Under the pieces are notes generated by a model. That model made no database searches and was not told the origin of the DNA. It saw only the letters and a program-made list of their open reading frames with translations. Shown in pieces: positions 1 through 7,573 of a stretch of 55,077 nucleotides of DNA; the first letter of the stretch is position 1; every line of letters starts with the position of its first letter. Origin of the DNA: Gemmatimonadota bacterium (GTDB lineage Bacteria > Gemmatimonadota > Gemmatimonadetes > Longimicrobiales > Gaopeijiaceae); the NCBI GenBank assembly GCA_009692205.1, contig SHZR01000019.1, positions 1-55,077 on the forward strand, written 5' to 3'. A program made the position numbers and the translations under genes.

Positions 1-46
1 GCAATACCGCCAGTCGATCTCGGTCCCGCTGGCTCAATGTCAGCAT
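1..46 (-). CDS. Transposase N-terminus, partial (ISNCY/IS1202-like)
   Basis: Reading the minus strand from ATG at 46 gives MLTLSQRDRDRLAVL before the window edge cuts the gene. This resembles the start of ISNCY/IS1202-type transposases, where a short 'LSQRDRDRL' leader precedes a helix-turn-helix DNA-binding domain; I recognise it by family style, not by alignment. A purine-rich GGGGGAGGAG-like ribosome site lies just upstream on the minus strand. The catalytic DDE region would lie outside the window. The terminal repeats at 102-143 support an IS reading. Because only 15 residues are visible, the family call is tentative. Confidence 0.5.
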   Translation of the reverse strand, partial: MLTLSQRDRDRLAVL

Positions 47-101
47 CTCCTCCCCCGGAGCGGCCTGTGCTTGGACTCCCAAGCGAACAGGTTCCGAAAG
101 A

Positions 102-143
102 GGACATTCCTATTTCAACCAAACCGGACATTTCTATTTCAAC
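102..143 (+). repeat. Two direct terminal repeats of the IS
   Basis: GGACATTCCTATTTCAAC at 102-119 and GGACATTTCTATTTCAAC at 126-143 differ at one base and are spaced 24 bp apart. Closely spaced repeated motifs at an IS end are typical transposase-binding sites. The low local GC contrasts with the GC-rich neighbourhood. Confidence 0.65.
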
Positions 144-208
144 GCTACACGACCATGGTTGGCCCCTTGTGGCCAGCGATCATCTGCATGATGCTTTATG
201 CAACTCGC

Positions 209-1396
209 ATGCATAATTCCTCGACCAAAGAGATCGAGCTGAAGGAGCCGAAGACCACCGGGCTGAAGCAGCGCCGCGTGGTGCTGAAGTTCGGGAGCCG
301 ACTCCTCACCGGGAACACCACCACGCTCGATCCCGAGCGGATGCGGTCGGTGGCTCGTGCGGTCGCCGCCGAGCCGACCACCGAGGCGGTGATCGTATCG
401 AGCGGCGCCATCGCCGCCGGCTTCCGGACGCTGGGTCATGCAACGCCGCCGAAGCGTATTCGAGACCGGCAGGCGGCCGCGGCCGTCGGTCAGGGGCGGC
501 TCATGAGCATGTGGGGCACCGCGTTCGAGGAGGTCGGTCTCGTCGTGGCCCAGGTGCTGCTCACCAACGACTGCCTGACGGATCGGCGGCGCTATGTCGC
601 CGCCAGCCAGGCGCTCGGCGCGCTACTCGAGGCCGGCGTCGTTCCGATCGTCAACGAGAACGATACCGTGAGCGTCGACGAGATCGTCGTGGGGGACAAC
701 GACAACCTCGCCGCCATGACCGCGGCGCTCGTCGATGCGGACCTGCTCGCGCTCCTCACCGACGTGCCGGGTGTGCTCACGGGGGATCCCGCGCGCGACC
801 CAACGGCTCGTCTGATCGAGCACGCCGAGAACGCCGACGAACTGCGGCGCTACTGCTTCGCCAAGAAGGCGGGCGTGTCGACCGGAGGCATGATCACGAA
901 ACTCGAAGCAGCCGAGCGTGCGGGTCACTTCGGGATCCCGACGGTCATCGCGTCCGGTACCGATGAGGCCGTGCTCGCCTCCATCGTCCGCGGCCAGCCC
1001 GCGGGCACGCTCATCTCGGCTGTGAAGAGGCCTCTCGACGCCGTGGAGCAGTGGATGGCCGCGCAGCGCGGGCTTACCGGTGCTCTCGTGGTGGACGACG
1101 GCGCCGTGAAGGCCATCAAGCGGAACGCGAGCCTTCTCCCGCGAGGGGTGGTGAGGGTCGAGGGACGGTTCCGGCGCGGAGACCTCGTCTCGGTGATCGA
1201 TCTCGAGGGCCGCGAGCACGCGCGCGGCATCGTGCGCTTCGACGACCGGGACGTGGAGCGCATCCGCGGGCTGCACACGCTCGAGGTCCGGGAGGCGCTG
1301 GGGGAGGGGCTCGGGCACGTCGTGATGAGGCCGGACCGCATGGTCCTGGTCGGCGAGGGGGAGGAGAAGGAGGAGAAGGAGGAGAAGGAGGCGTGA
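209..1396 (+). CDS. proB: Glutamate 5-kinase
   Basis: Catalyses ATP-dependent phosphorylation of L-glutamate, the first step of proline synthesis, in the cytoplasm. An amino-acid-kinase domain fills the first two thirds: the [13 protein letters not shown] nucleotide-binding start, [10 protein letters not shown], and the substrate loop [11 protein letters not shown] followed by [12 protein letters not shown]-like domain follows ([20 protein letters not shown] onward). The start is uncertain: an open frame runs back to 71, but that part reads through IS repeats. ATG 188, 191 or 209 are the realistic choices, none with a good ribosome site; 209 gives 395 residues. The C-terminus ends in a repetitive Glu/Lys tail. 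It overlaps proA by 4 nt (GTGA), so the two are translationally coupled. Confidence 0.95.
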   Translation: MHNSSTKEIELKEPKTTGLKQRRVVLKFGSRLLTGNTTTLDPERMRSVARAVAAEPTTEAVIVSSGAIAAGFRTLGHATPPKRIRDRQAAAAVGQGRLMSMWGTAFEEVGLVVAQVLLTNDCLTDRRRYVAASQALGALLEAGVVPIVNENDTVSVDEIVVGDNDNLAAMTAALVDADLLALLTDVPGVLTGDPARDPTARLIEHAENADELRRYCFAKKAGVSTGGMITKLEAAERAGHFGIPTVIASGTDEAVLASIVRGQPAGTLISAVKRPLDAVEQWMAAQRGLTGALVVDDGAVKAIKRNASLLPRGVVRVEGRFRRGDLVSVIDLEGREHARGIVRFDDRDVERIRGLHTLEVREALGEGLGHVVMRPDRMVLVGEGEEKEEKEEKEA

Positions 1397-2673
1397 CGCT
1401 GGCCGAGCAGATCGACGTCGGCACCACGATCCCGGCGATGGCCCGACGGGCCCGTGCGGCCGCGCTCGCTTCGGCACGCCTCGACGCGGGGGCGCGCCGT
1501 CGTGCGCTCGAATCCATGGCCGACGCCATCGATGCGAACCGCGCGCAGATCTTGGCCGCCAACGCGCTGGACCTGTCGGCGGCGGAACGCAACGGCGTGA
1601 GCGGCCCGATGCTCGACCGGCTCCACCTCGGCGAGAAGGCGATCGCGAAGCTTGCCGACGCCGTTCGCGAGGTCGCTGCACAAGACGATCCGCTCGGCAC
1701 GATCGAAGAAGAGACCGTGCGTCCCAACGGGCTGCGCGTCGGTCGGATGCGCATTCCGCTCGGCGTGATCGCCATGATCTACGAGAGCAGGCCCAACGTC
1801 ACGTCGGATGCGGCGGCGCTCTGTCTGAAGGCCGGCAACGCGGTGATCCTACGGGGCGGCTCCGAGGCGGTGCACTCCAACCGTGCGATCGCGGACGCGC
1901 TGCGCGAGGGCCTCGCGGGAACGGACGTGCCCGTGGACGCGGTGCAGCTCGTGCCGACCACGGACCGCAAGGCGATCGACGTCCTGCTCGAGCAGGAGCA
2001 GTGGATCGACCTGGTCATTCCCAGGGGGGGCGAGAGCCTGATCCGCGCCGTCACCGCCAAGAGCCGCATTCCGGTCCTCCAGCACTACAAGGGCGTCTGT
2101 CACGTCTTCCTCGACGAGACTGCACCCGTCGCGCGCGCGGTCGATATCGTCGTGAACTCGAAGGTGCAGCGCCCAGGGGTGTGCAACGCGCTCGAGACGC
2201 TACTCGTCCACCGTGCCTCGGCCGCGAAGGTGCTTCCGGCGGTGGCACGGAAGCTCGTGGAGGCCGGTGTCGAGCTGCGGGGCTGCCCGCGCACCGTCGC
2301 GCTCCTCCAGGGGCTCGACGTGAAGCCGGCGACCGAGGACGACTGGCATGCCGAGTATCTGGACCTGACGCTCGCGATCCGGATCGTCGACGATCTGGAG
2401 GGTGCGCTGGACCACATCGCCCGCTACGGCTCGTCGCACACGGAAGCCATCGTGACGGAGGACGATGCGAATGCCGATCGGTTCGTCTCGGCGGTGCAGT
2501 CCTCGACCGTGCTGGTGAACGCGAGCACCCGCTTCGCCGACGGCGGCGAGCTCGGGCTCGGCGCCGAGATCGGCATCTCCACCTCGAAGCTGCACGCGTT
2601 CGGCCCCATGGGGGCCCGCGAGCTGACCACCCGCAAGTTCGTGGTCTTCGGCCAGGGCCAGATTCGCTCGTAG
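1393..2673 (+). CDS. proA: Glutamate-5-semialdehyde dehydrogenase (gamma-glutamyl phosphate reductase)
   Basis: Reduces gamma-glutamyl phosphate with NADPH to glutamate semialdehyde, the second step of proline synthesis, acting directly after ProB. About 426 residues, usual for the family. Hallmarks include [20 protein letters not shown], the [10 protein letters not shown] segment, and the catalytic-cysteine region [17 protein letters not shown]; the C-terminal part has [20 protein letters not shown]. The GTG start is embedded in the proB stop (GTGA), and the purine-rich GAGGAGAAG repeat that encodes the ProB tail also serves as its ribosome-binding region. No further proline gene follows. 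Confidence 0.97.
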   Translation: MTLAEQIDVGTTIPAMARRARAAALASARLDAGARRRALESMADAIDANRAQILAANALDLSAAERNGVSGPMLDRLHLGEKAIAKLADAVREVAAQDDPLGTIEEETVRPNGLRVGRMRIPLGVIAMIYESRPNVTSDAAALCLKAGNAVILRGGSEAVHSNRAIADALREGLAGTDVPVDAVQLVPTTDRKAIDVLLEQEQWIDLVIPRGGESLIRAVTAKSRIPVLQHYKGVCHVFLDETAPVARAVDIVVNSKVQRPGVCNALETLLVHRASAAKVLPAVARKLVEAGVELRGCPRTVALLQGLDVKPATEDDWHAEYLDLTLAIRIVDDLEGALDHIARYGSSHTEAIVTEDDANADRFVSAVQSSTVLVNASTRFADGGELGLGAEIGISTSKLHAFGPMGARELTTRKFVVFGQGQIRS

Positions 2674-2715
2674 AAGCGCGCGACGACGGCCCCTACGCGG
2701 TTGTTACAATCCGCC

Positions 2716-2731
2716 TACGCCGTTCGGCGTA
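2716..2731 (+). other. Short stem-loop in proA-downstream spacer
   Basis: TACGCCG and CGGCGTA form a perfect 7-bp inverted repeat separated by two bases, just downstream of TACAAT at 2705-2710, which could be a -10 box. A two-base loop is sterically poor, so an operator-like palindrome is as likely as an RNA hairpin. Confidence 0.35.
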
Positions 2732-2759
2732 CAGAGCGTGAACCTTCCGTAGGCCATCC

Positions 2760-2800
2760 TTCCTCACCGGGAGCCGCTAGGGCTCCGGACCCCTGAGGAA
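2760..2800 (+). terminator. Nested stem-loop after proA
   Basis: An outer perfect pair TTCCTCA (2760-2766) and TGAGGAA (2794-2800) encloses an inner pair GGAGCC (2770-2775) and GGCTCC (2781-2786). No T-tract follows, so it is either a weak terminator after proA or a structured leader for the small reading frame at 2812. Confidence 0.35.
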
Positions 2801-2811
2801 AGTGAGGCCTT

Positions 2812-2991
2812 ATGTGGGAGATCCTGGGCGGGCTCCTCCTAGGCACAGCGGCGAGTGGGATCCTGCCGCTGGTGAACGCGGAGCTCCTCGCGGTGGGCGT
2901 GGTCGTGGCCGCCCCCGAGATCGGCGTGCCGCTCGTCGCGGTTCGCGTCGGGGCATGTATCGCAGGTACTCTTACATCCAAGGGAGGTTGA
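2812..2991 (+). CDS. Small hydrophobic protein, possibly a truncated membrane protein
   Basis: 59 codons starting MWEILGGLLLGTASGILP and ending in SKGG. The run of small hydrophobic residues predicts one or two membrane segments. The pattern 'LLLGTASGILPLVNAELLAVG' recalls the start of DedA/VTT-like membrane proteins, which normally exceed 150 residues; if so, this is a remnant that has lost its C-terminal two thirds. A modest AGTGAGG ribosome site precedes the ATG. The stop lies 5 nt before the next gene's ATG, so the two could be cotranslated. Neither function nor expression is assured. Confidence 0.4.
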   Translation: MWEILGGLLLGTAASGILPLVNAELLAVGVVVAAPEIGVPLVAVRVGACIAGTLTSKGG

Positions 2992-2996
2992 CCACG

Positions 2997-3668
2997 ATGC
3001 TCACTCTAGCGCTGTTCACGGCCGCGAACCTGTTGGCGATGACGGAGCGCGCGCAGCGGCCCGACTGGGCGGCCGAAAGCGTTCCGGACACGGTGGTGGC
3101 GCTCGTCGAGCGGGCCAACGACACCGTCGACGATGACCAGCGGAAGGACCTCCTGGCCGAGGCCGAGTTGCATGCGCGCGCCGCGGTCAGCGGCCACGAG
3201 GACGACATCGGGCGGCACTACGCGCTCGCGGTGGTGCTCGGGCTCCGCGCGGACTCGGAGGGCGGCCAATCGAAGGTTCGAGCAGCCGCGGACCTGTCGA
3301 CCGAGCTCGACGCCGTCCTCGCAGCGGACTCGAGCCACGCCGGGGCACGCCACATGCTGGGTAGACTGCATGCGGGCGTCCGGCGTATGAACCGCGTCAC
3401 GCGCTGGATCGCGACGAACTTGCTCGGCGGCAACGAGCTCAAGCGCGCGACATGGCAGGCGGCCGAGGAGAACCTGGCCTACGCTGAGGAGCACGCCCCG
3501 GGCGTCGCGGACCACCATCTCCAGCTCGCGCTGCTCTACCGGGACACCGGGCGGCCCGAGCTGGCCCTCGAGGAACTCGCCCACGTGAGGGAGTTCCAGG
3601 CTGGGAACGTGCTGGAGGCAGCCGTGCAGACCGAAGCCGAGGAGGTCTGGTCGGATCTCAGCCAGTAG
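2997..3668 (+). CDS. Tetratricopeptide-repeat protein, RMD-like
   Basis: A 223-residue protein. The first 15 residues (MLTLALFTAANLLAM) form a weak hydrophobic segment that could be a signal peptide or anchor. The rest is helical and TPR-like: a repeat around YALAVVLGLRAD, another around HARHMLG-type text (SSHAGARHMLGRLHAG), and a clear final one at HHLQLALLYRDTGRPELALE. The arrangement resembles the bacterial relatives of 'regulator of microtubule dynamics' TPR proteins, of unknown function. The start is set by an AAGGGAGG ribosome site at 2980-2987. TPR domains bind other proteins; no partner is evident. Confidence 0.7.
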   Translation: MLTLALFTAANLLAMTERAQRPDWAAESVPDTVVALVERANDTVDDDQRKDLLAEAELHARAAVSGHEDDIGRHYALAVVLGLRADSEGGQSKVRAAADLSTELDAVLAADSSHAGARHMLGRLHAGVRRMNRVTRWIATNLLGGNELKRATWQAAEENLAYAEEHAPGVADHHLQLALLYRDTGRPELALEELAHVREFQAGNVLEAAVQTEAEEVWSDLSQ

Positions 3669-3714
3669 GTAAAGGCGGGCGGCCAGAACCTCGCGCCGGC
3701 GGTGCTCCGTAGAG

Positions 3715-4659
3715 ATGTCCATGGAAGAGATCCGCATTCCCAACGACGCGACGTACGCTCCGTTCTCCCTGACGGACATCATCGCCACGGCACCGCTGGC
3801 CTCCCGGATCCTCCTTGGCGCGACGCTCCCTGGCCGGATCTTGAGCGCCGCGGCCCTCAGCGTGTACGCGGGAAGCGCGATCAAGGACTGGTCGCGACGG
3901 CGCGACGTGCGCTGGATCGACTTCGGCGCGGAGTTCGGCGCGGACGTGCGCACCCTCGATTCGATGCCTGAGGAGGCCCGGCGCGCCGAGGTCGGGCGGC
4001 TGGCGGAGCGGTTGAACGGCGGGTACACAGCGGCGCGACCGACCTCGGGGGAGATGGCCAAGTCGGTCAACGGCCGCCTCACCGACTACATCGCGGATAT
4101 CACCGGACAGCGGGTCCACACGAGCTCCGAGGTGCGCGACTTCACCCTCGCGAAGCTGGTCTTCCCGTTCGCCATGGGTGTCTGCGACATCATCTCGGGG
4201 GACGTCGCGATCTTCCGAGACGCGGGGGTTCTCACTCCGCACATCGTCTGTCACGAGTTCGTGCACCGGAAGGGATATTGGAAGGAGCTGCACGCCCAGG
4301 CGCTGTCGTACTTCGCGCTGGTCACGTCGGGGGATCCCGTCATGGTGCAGGCCGCACTCGCCGAGCGGCTGCACCGGCAGCTCAAGGTCCTGTCGGGGGA
4401 AGACCACGCGGCGTATCACGCCCGGGTCGACGGCCTGGGGCTGCGCGAGGAGTTGGCGGGTGAGATGCATGCGCTGCGCCCGGACGCCGGCGCGTATGAG
4501 GGCGCGGTCGCCGAGGTCATGAAGCGGATGTACGACGAGCGCCTGAAGCTCACCGGGCAGAACGGGCTCTCCGACTACGACGTGGGGTTCACCAACTTCC
4601 TGTGGACCTTCACGCAGAGTACCCGGGCTCGCCAAGACCGCGCACAAGGGGTGGTCTAG
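3715..4659 (+). CDS. DUF3810-like putative zinc metallopeptidase
   Basis: 314 residues with an HExxH motif (HEFVH, His180-His184) in the context CHEFVHRKGYWKELHAQALSY. In DUF3810 proteins a similar 'HE..H..G...E..A' arrangement is seen, so Glu193-region acidic residues may complete the zinc site. Upstream, SVNGRLTDYIADITGQ and the hydrophobic stretches around residues 20-50 and 140-160 suggest membrane association. The substrate is unknown. A second possible start, ATG 3721, lies two codons downstream. It is convergent with the VOC gene at 4701. Confidence 0.6.
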   Translation: MSMEEIRIPNDATYAPFSLTDIIATAPLASRILLGATLPGRILSAAALSVYAGSAIKDWSRRRDVRWIDFGAEFGADVRTLDSMPEEARRAEVGRLAERLNGGYTAARPTSGEMAKSVNGRLTDYIADITGQRVHTSSEVRDFTLAKLVFPFAMGVCDIISGDVAIFRDAGVLTPHIVCHEFVHRKGYWKELHAQALSYFALVTSGDPVMVQAALAERLHRQLKVLSGEDHAAYHARVDGLGLREELAGEMHALRPDAGAYEGAVAEVMKRMYDERLKLTGQNGLSDYDVGFTNFLWTFTQSTRARQDRAQGVV

Positions 4660-4700
4660 CTCCGCTAGCCGATGTCGGGCGCCTCCGAGAGCCGGGCTTC

Positions 4701-5087
4701 CTAGGCCTTGGGAATCTCCGACATGAGCGCGAGCTGGTTCCCCTCGCTGTCCTTGAAGAACGCCATCCACAGCTCGCGATCGTGCATGTCCGCGATGAGG
4801 TGGGGCGTGGTGTCGAAGGCCACGCCGCGCTCCGCGAGCTCCGTGTGCGCTCCGGTGAGATCCGGCACGTCGAAGTACAGGATCGATCTCGGGTGATCGA
4901 AGGCCGGGCCCTCGGGCTCGCCCAGCATGAGCCGCACGCCCGAGAGGTCGAAGAACGCCATCCGCGGGACCTCGAAGAGGAAGGGGATCGAGAGCGTGTC
5001 GCGGTAGAACCCGATGGCGCGCCGGAGGTCGACCGCCCGCATATAGATCTGCCCGATCTTGCGGATGCCGGTGAAAGAGTCGCCCAT
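4701..5087 (-). CDS. VOC-family (glyoxalase/bleomycin-resistance fold) protein
   Basis: 128 residues from the internal Met at 5087; a 16-residue longer version from 5135 is possible. It shows the two beta-alpha-beta-beta-beta modules of the vicinal-oxygen-chelate fold: GQIYMRAVDLRRAIGFYRDT opens the first module and SILYFDVPDLTGAHTELAER opens the second, ending FFKDSEGNQLALMSEI. The last motif carries the usual C-terminal metal-ligand Glu region. Members bind a divalent metal and act as dioxygenases, isomerases or antibiotic-binding proteins; nothing here fixes the substrate. Standalone gene between DUF3810 and a degraded beta-barrel gene. Confidence 0.75.
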   Translation of the reverse strand: MGDSFTGIRKIGQIYMRAVDLRRAIGFYRDTLSIPFLFEVPRMAFFDLSGVRLMLGEPEGPAFDHPRSILYFDVPDLTGAHTELAERGVAFDTTPHLIADMHDRELWMAFFKDSEGNQLALMSEIPKA

Positions 5088-5172
5088 GGAGAGTCTCGGG
5101 TGGTTGGGGCAAACGGTGACTCGGGATAGTACCACCCAGCCGGCCGACAGGCTCCACGCGCTCCCGCGCTGA

Positions 5173-6250
5173 TCAGCGCACGGGGACGCGCACCGCGAGC
5201 TGATGGGTGACGACGCTCGCTGCCTGGAGGGTGAGCGGCCCGCCCGGGGCGAGGATGAAGTCGCTCCCGATCTGGTTGATGGTGCCGGATGCGAGAGTGC
5301 TCACTGCCATGAAGTCCGACCCCGGCAGCCCCGTTCCGCTCGTGACCCGGCCCGCGTAGCGGAGCTCGAGGCCCGAGAAGCGAACCGTCGCTCCGAACGT
5401 GGGCATCCACTCCATCCACGTCTCGTCCTGCTCGCGATAGGAGTCGACGACGTGGCTGACCTGCTCGAGCGAGTAAGCGTAGGACAGCACCTCGAGTCCC
5501 GCTTTCAGCGTGGTGCGCCCGACGTCCTGCGAAAGCCCGTTCCGGAACATCACGTTCGTAAAGAAGAAATCGTTCACGATGGAGCGATCCCCGACCTCGA
5601 GGTCGCCGCCCGACAGGCGGACGTCCGTGGTGTCCGCCCCCTCCCACGTCTCACTCCAGATGGGCTGGAGCGCCACCTCGAAAGCGAAGATCGTCGGCCC
5701 CGCCTCGCGCGCGAATCCGACGGCGGCCTCGTAAGCCCACGTCGTGCCGGGGTCCCTCGGGATGCTCTGGATCTCGTAGTTCGGGATCTTCGGGTGGTCC
5801 TTGTAGTTCACGGTCGCGGATGCGCCCATGCGCCATCCGGGTGCGCCGAGCGCGCGCGACCACTCCACGTGCGTGCCCCAGGTGCGCGTCTGATCTTCGT
5901 TGACCTCCACGCGCCTGAGGGCACGCGGCGACATCGACAAGGAATCCCAGGTCCACTGGTTGTAGGTGACGTCGTGGGTCATCGATACGCGCCCATGCAG
6001 GAGAAGCACCGACAGCTGGTCCGTGGCGCCCTGCCGGTGTAATCCGAGCCGGAGGTCCTGCGTACCACCCGACTGCTCGATCCGGGACGCGCCGGCGTAC
6101 AGCAGGTCGACTCCGTCCATGGCGTCGAGGGCGGAGGCGGAGGCGGCGACGCCGACACCGACCGACCAGTCTCCTCCGAGTCGAACGCCGGCGAAGCCGG
6201 CCGCGTACAGATTGCGGGAGAACGCGTCGCCGAGGGTGCGTTCGCCGACG
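5173..6250 (-). pseudogene. 5'-truncated outer-membrane beta-barrel protein gene
   Basis: The minus-strand frame shows alternating aromatic and polar residues typical of barrel strands (DDxxNQWTWDSLSMSP-like text, ATVNYKDHPKIPNYEI, TNVMFRNGLSQDVGRTTLKA) and ends in a strand-like LAVRVPVR. No signal peptide or credible start is present: at about 6240-6260 the frame passes into the antisense of another gene, so the N-terminus is missing. The first Met in clearly coding text is at 6120. A complete protein of this kind would have a signal peptide and several more strands. Function is unknown; Gemmatimonadota encode many such barrel proteins. Confidence 0.55.
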
Positions 6251-6261
6251 CCATCGCCGAG

Positions 6262-6819
6262 GTGGACGCCAACACGACCACCGCGGATACGCCGGCCGAG
6301 CCCGACCAGCAGTGGCTCGGGGGGAACTACCTGGCCGATGCGGGTCAGTTCGCGAGCGTCGCGGCGTTCTGGACCGGCATCGAGAGCTTCATGCAGGGCG
6401 TGCGGGCTGCCGACCGGCAGCTCTATCACGACAAGCTCGTCGCGCGCGCCGGGGCCGAGGGAATCGCCGCGGACACCGCCGCTATGATCGTCGAACGAGC
6501 GGACTCGGGTTTCGTCGCGGCTCAAGCGATGCGCGAGGGAGCCTACGCGACCATGGATGACCTCGTCGACGCCGCGCTCGGGCTGCACGACTTCCTGGTC
6601 GCGAACGAGGCCAACATCGAGTATCGGCCGGCGAGCACGAGCACCGCCGATCCCATCCTCGAGGCGGTACCGAGCACGCAGGCGATCGGAGATCAGATGC
6701 TGGAGATGGTCGACTAGATCACCGAGGCGCTCGCCGAACTCGGCTCTCTGGATCGGGTGACGAGGGAACGTCTGACCTCGGCACTGGTCGCTCGCCTACA
6801 GCAGACCGGAATCCAGTAG
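6262..6819 (+). pseudogene. Degraded gene of unknown function with in-frame TAG
   Basis: Reads QQWLGGNYLADAGQFASV, then a helical domain ending QAIGDQMLEMVD, where TAG (6715-6717) intervenes. The same frame continues ITEALAELGSLDRVTRERL to a natural end TAG at 6817-6819. The text after the stop has the same amphipathic helical character, so the stop looks like a point nonsense change, most simply GAG to TAG. The 5' end is also doubtful: upstream of about 6262 the frame turns into low-complexity antisense of the barrel gene, with no ribosome site. I do not recognise a named domain. Confidence 0.5.
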
Positions 6820-6840
6820 GGACCGCTCGGTAGGGCGGCC

Positions 6841-7425
6841 TTACAAGTAGGGGTTGTCCCCCGAGGCGTGATCCGTCACGTCGTGGACCGCCGTGAGTTC
6901 GGGGATCGCCTCGCGGAGCATGCGCTCCACACCCTGCTTGAGCGTCATGCGCGAAAGCGCACACCCCTGGCAGCCGCCGCTCATCTCGACGTAGACATCG
7001 GTCTCCTCGACGTCCACCAGCGAGATCATGCCTCCGTGGGCCGCGATCGCGGGATTGACCTGCGTCTCCAGCACGCTGCGCACGCGATCTGCGATGGGTC
7101 CGGTCGGGATCCCGGAGGACTTCGAGCCTGGGCGCCTCGCGCCCGCCGGCCGCACCTCGAACCCGCTCTCGTTCACGCGTTCGACGTAGTCGACCGTCGC
7201 ACCTTCGAGCATCTCGGAGTCGGTCGATTTGACGAGCACAGTGAAGCCGCCCGCGTCGACCCGCTTCTCGTCGTCGGTCTGTTCGGCCAACCCCACCAGC
7301 GTGAGGTCGAACGAAGGAGCGACCGGGCTTCCGCCCATGCCGATGCGAAGGGCCAAGTCGCCTTCAGTGCTGTCGTCCAGAAACTGCTGGACCATCGTAC
7401 GCGCGCGCTCGGTGAATTCGATCAT
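6841..7425 (-). CDS. nfuA: Fe-S cluster carrier NfuA
   Basis: 194 residues combining an N-terminal A-type (HesB/IscA-like) domain (residues 1-95, MIEFTERARTMVQQFLDD start) with a C-terminal NifU-like domain. The latter carries the cluster-binding C152-x-x-C155 in MSGGCQGCALSRMTLKQG. NfuA homodimers hold a 4Fe-4S cluster between the paired CxxC motifs and deliver it to apoproteins in the cytoplasm. The A-type domain lacks the cysteines found in true IscA, as in E. coli NfuA. Transcribed divergently from glyQS, whose 4Fe-4S-using neighbour nth lies a few genes away. Confidence 0.9.
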   Translation of the reverse strand: MIEFTERARTMVQQFLDDSTEGDLALRIGMGGSPVAPSFDLTLVGLAEQTDDEKRVDAGGFTVLVKSTDSEMLEGATVDYVERVNESGFEVRPAGARRPGSKSSGIPTGPIADRVRSVLETQVNPAIAAHGGMISLVDVEETDVYVEMSGGCQGCALSRMTLKQGVERMLREAIPELTAVHDVTDHASGDNPYL

Positions 7426-7497
7426 GCTGTTTCGTCTCCAGGTTCGGCCAGCTTCTACACTCGTCGTTCCGAGCGGTTCTGTCGAGCAGGAGCGCGG

Positions 7498-7526
7498 TTG
7501 ATCGCCCCTCGGGCCCCGGGTAGCTT
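7498..7526 (+). promoter_or_regulatory. Putative promoter of glyQS
   Basis: TTGATC (7498-7503) and TAGCTT (7521-7526) are separated by exactly 17 bp, a sigma-70-like arrangement. Transcription would begin near 7533, about 40 nt before the ATG. The TAnCTT form of the -10 box recurs elsewhere in the window. Confidence 0.45.
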
Positions 7527-7573
7527 ACCCCGCCCCGGTCAGGGGCTCGAAATCCTACCACGCCAAGGCTTTC

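Larger units (their letters stand above)
1..150 (-). mobile_element. End of an insertion sequence, upstream of proB
   Basis: The segment holds a truncated transposase start on the minus strand and, outside it, two near-identical 18-bp repeats of the kind found at IS ends. The outer edge is not defined by sequence alone; it probably lies near 145-155, just past the second repeat. The element sits directly in front of proB and so may have replaced or modified its promoter. Confidence 0.5.

Noticed and set aside
7426-7573. T-box riboswitch in front of glyQS
   Set aside because: No T-box core sequence or long structured leader; the leader is only about 40 nt.
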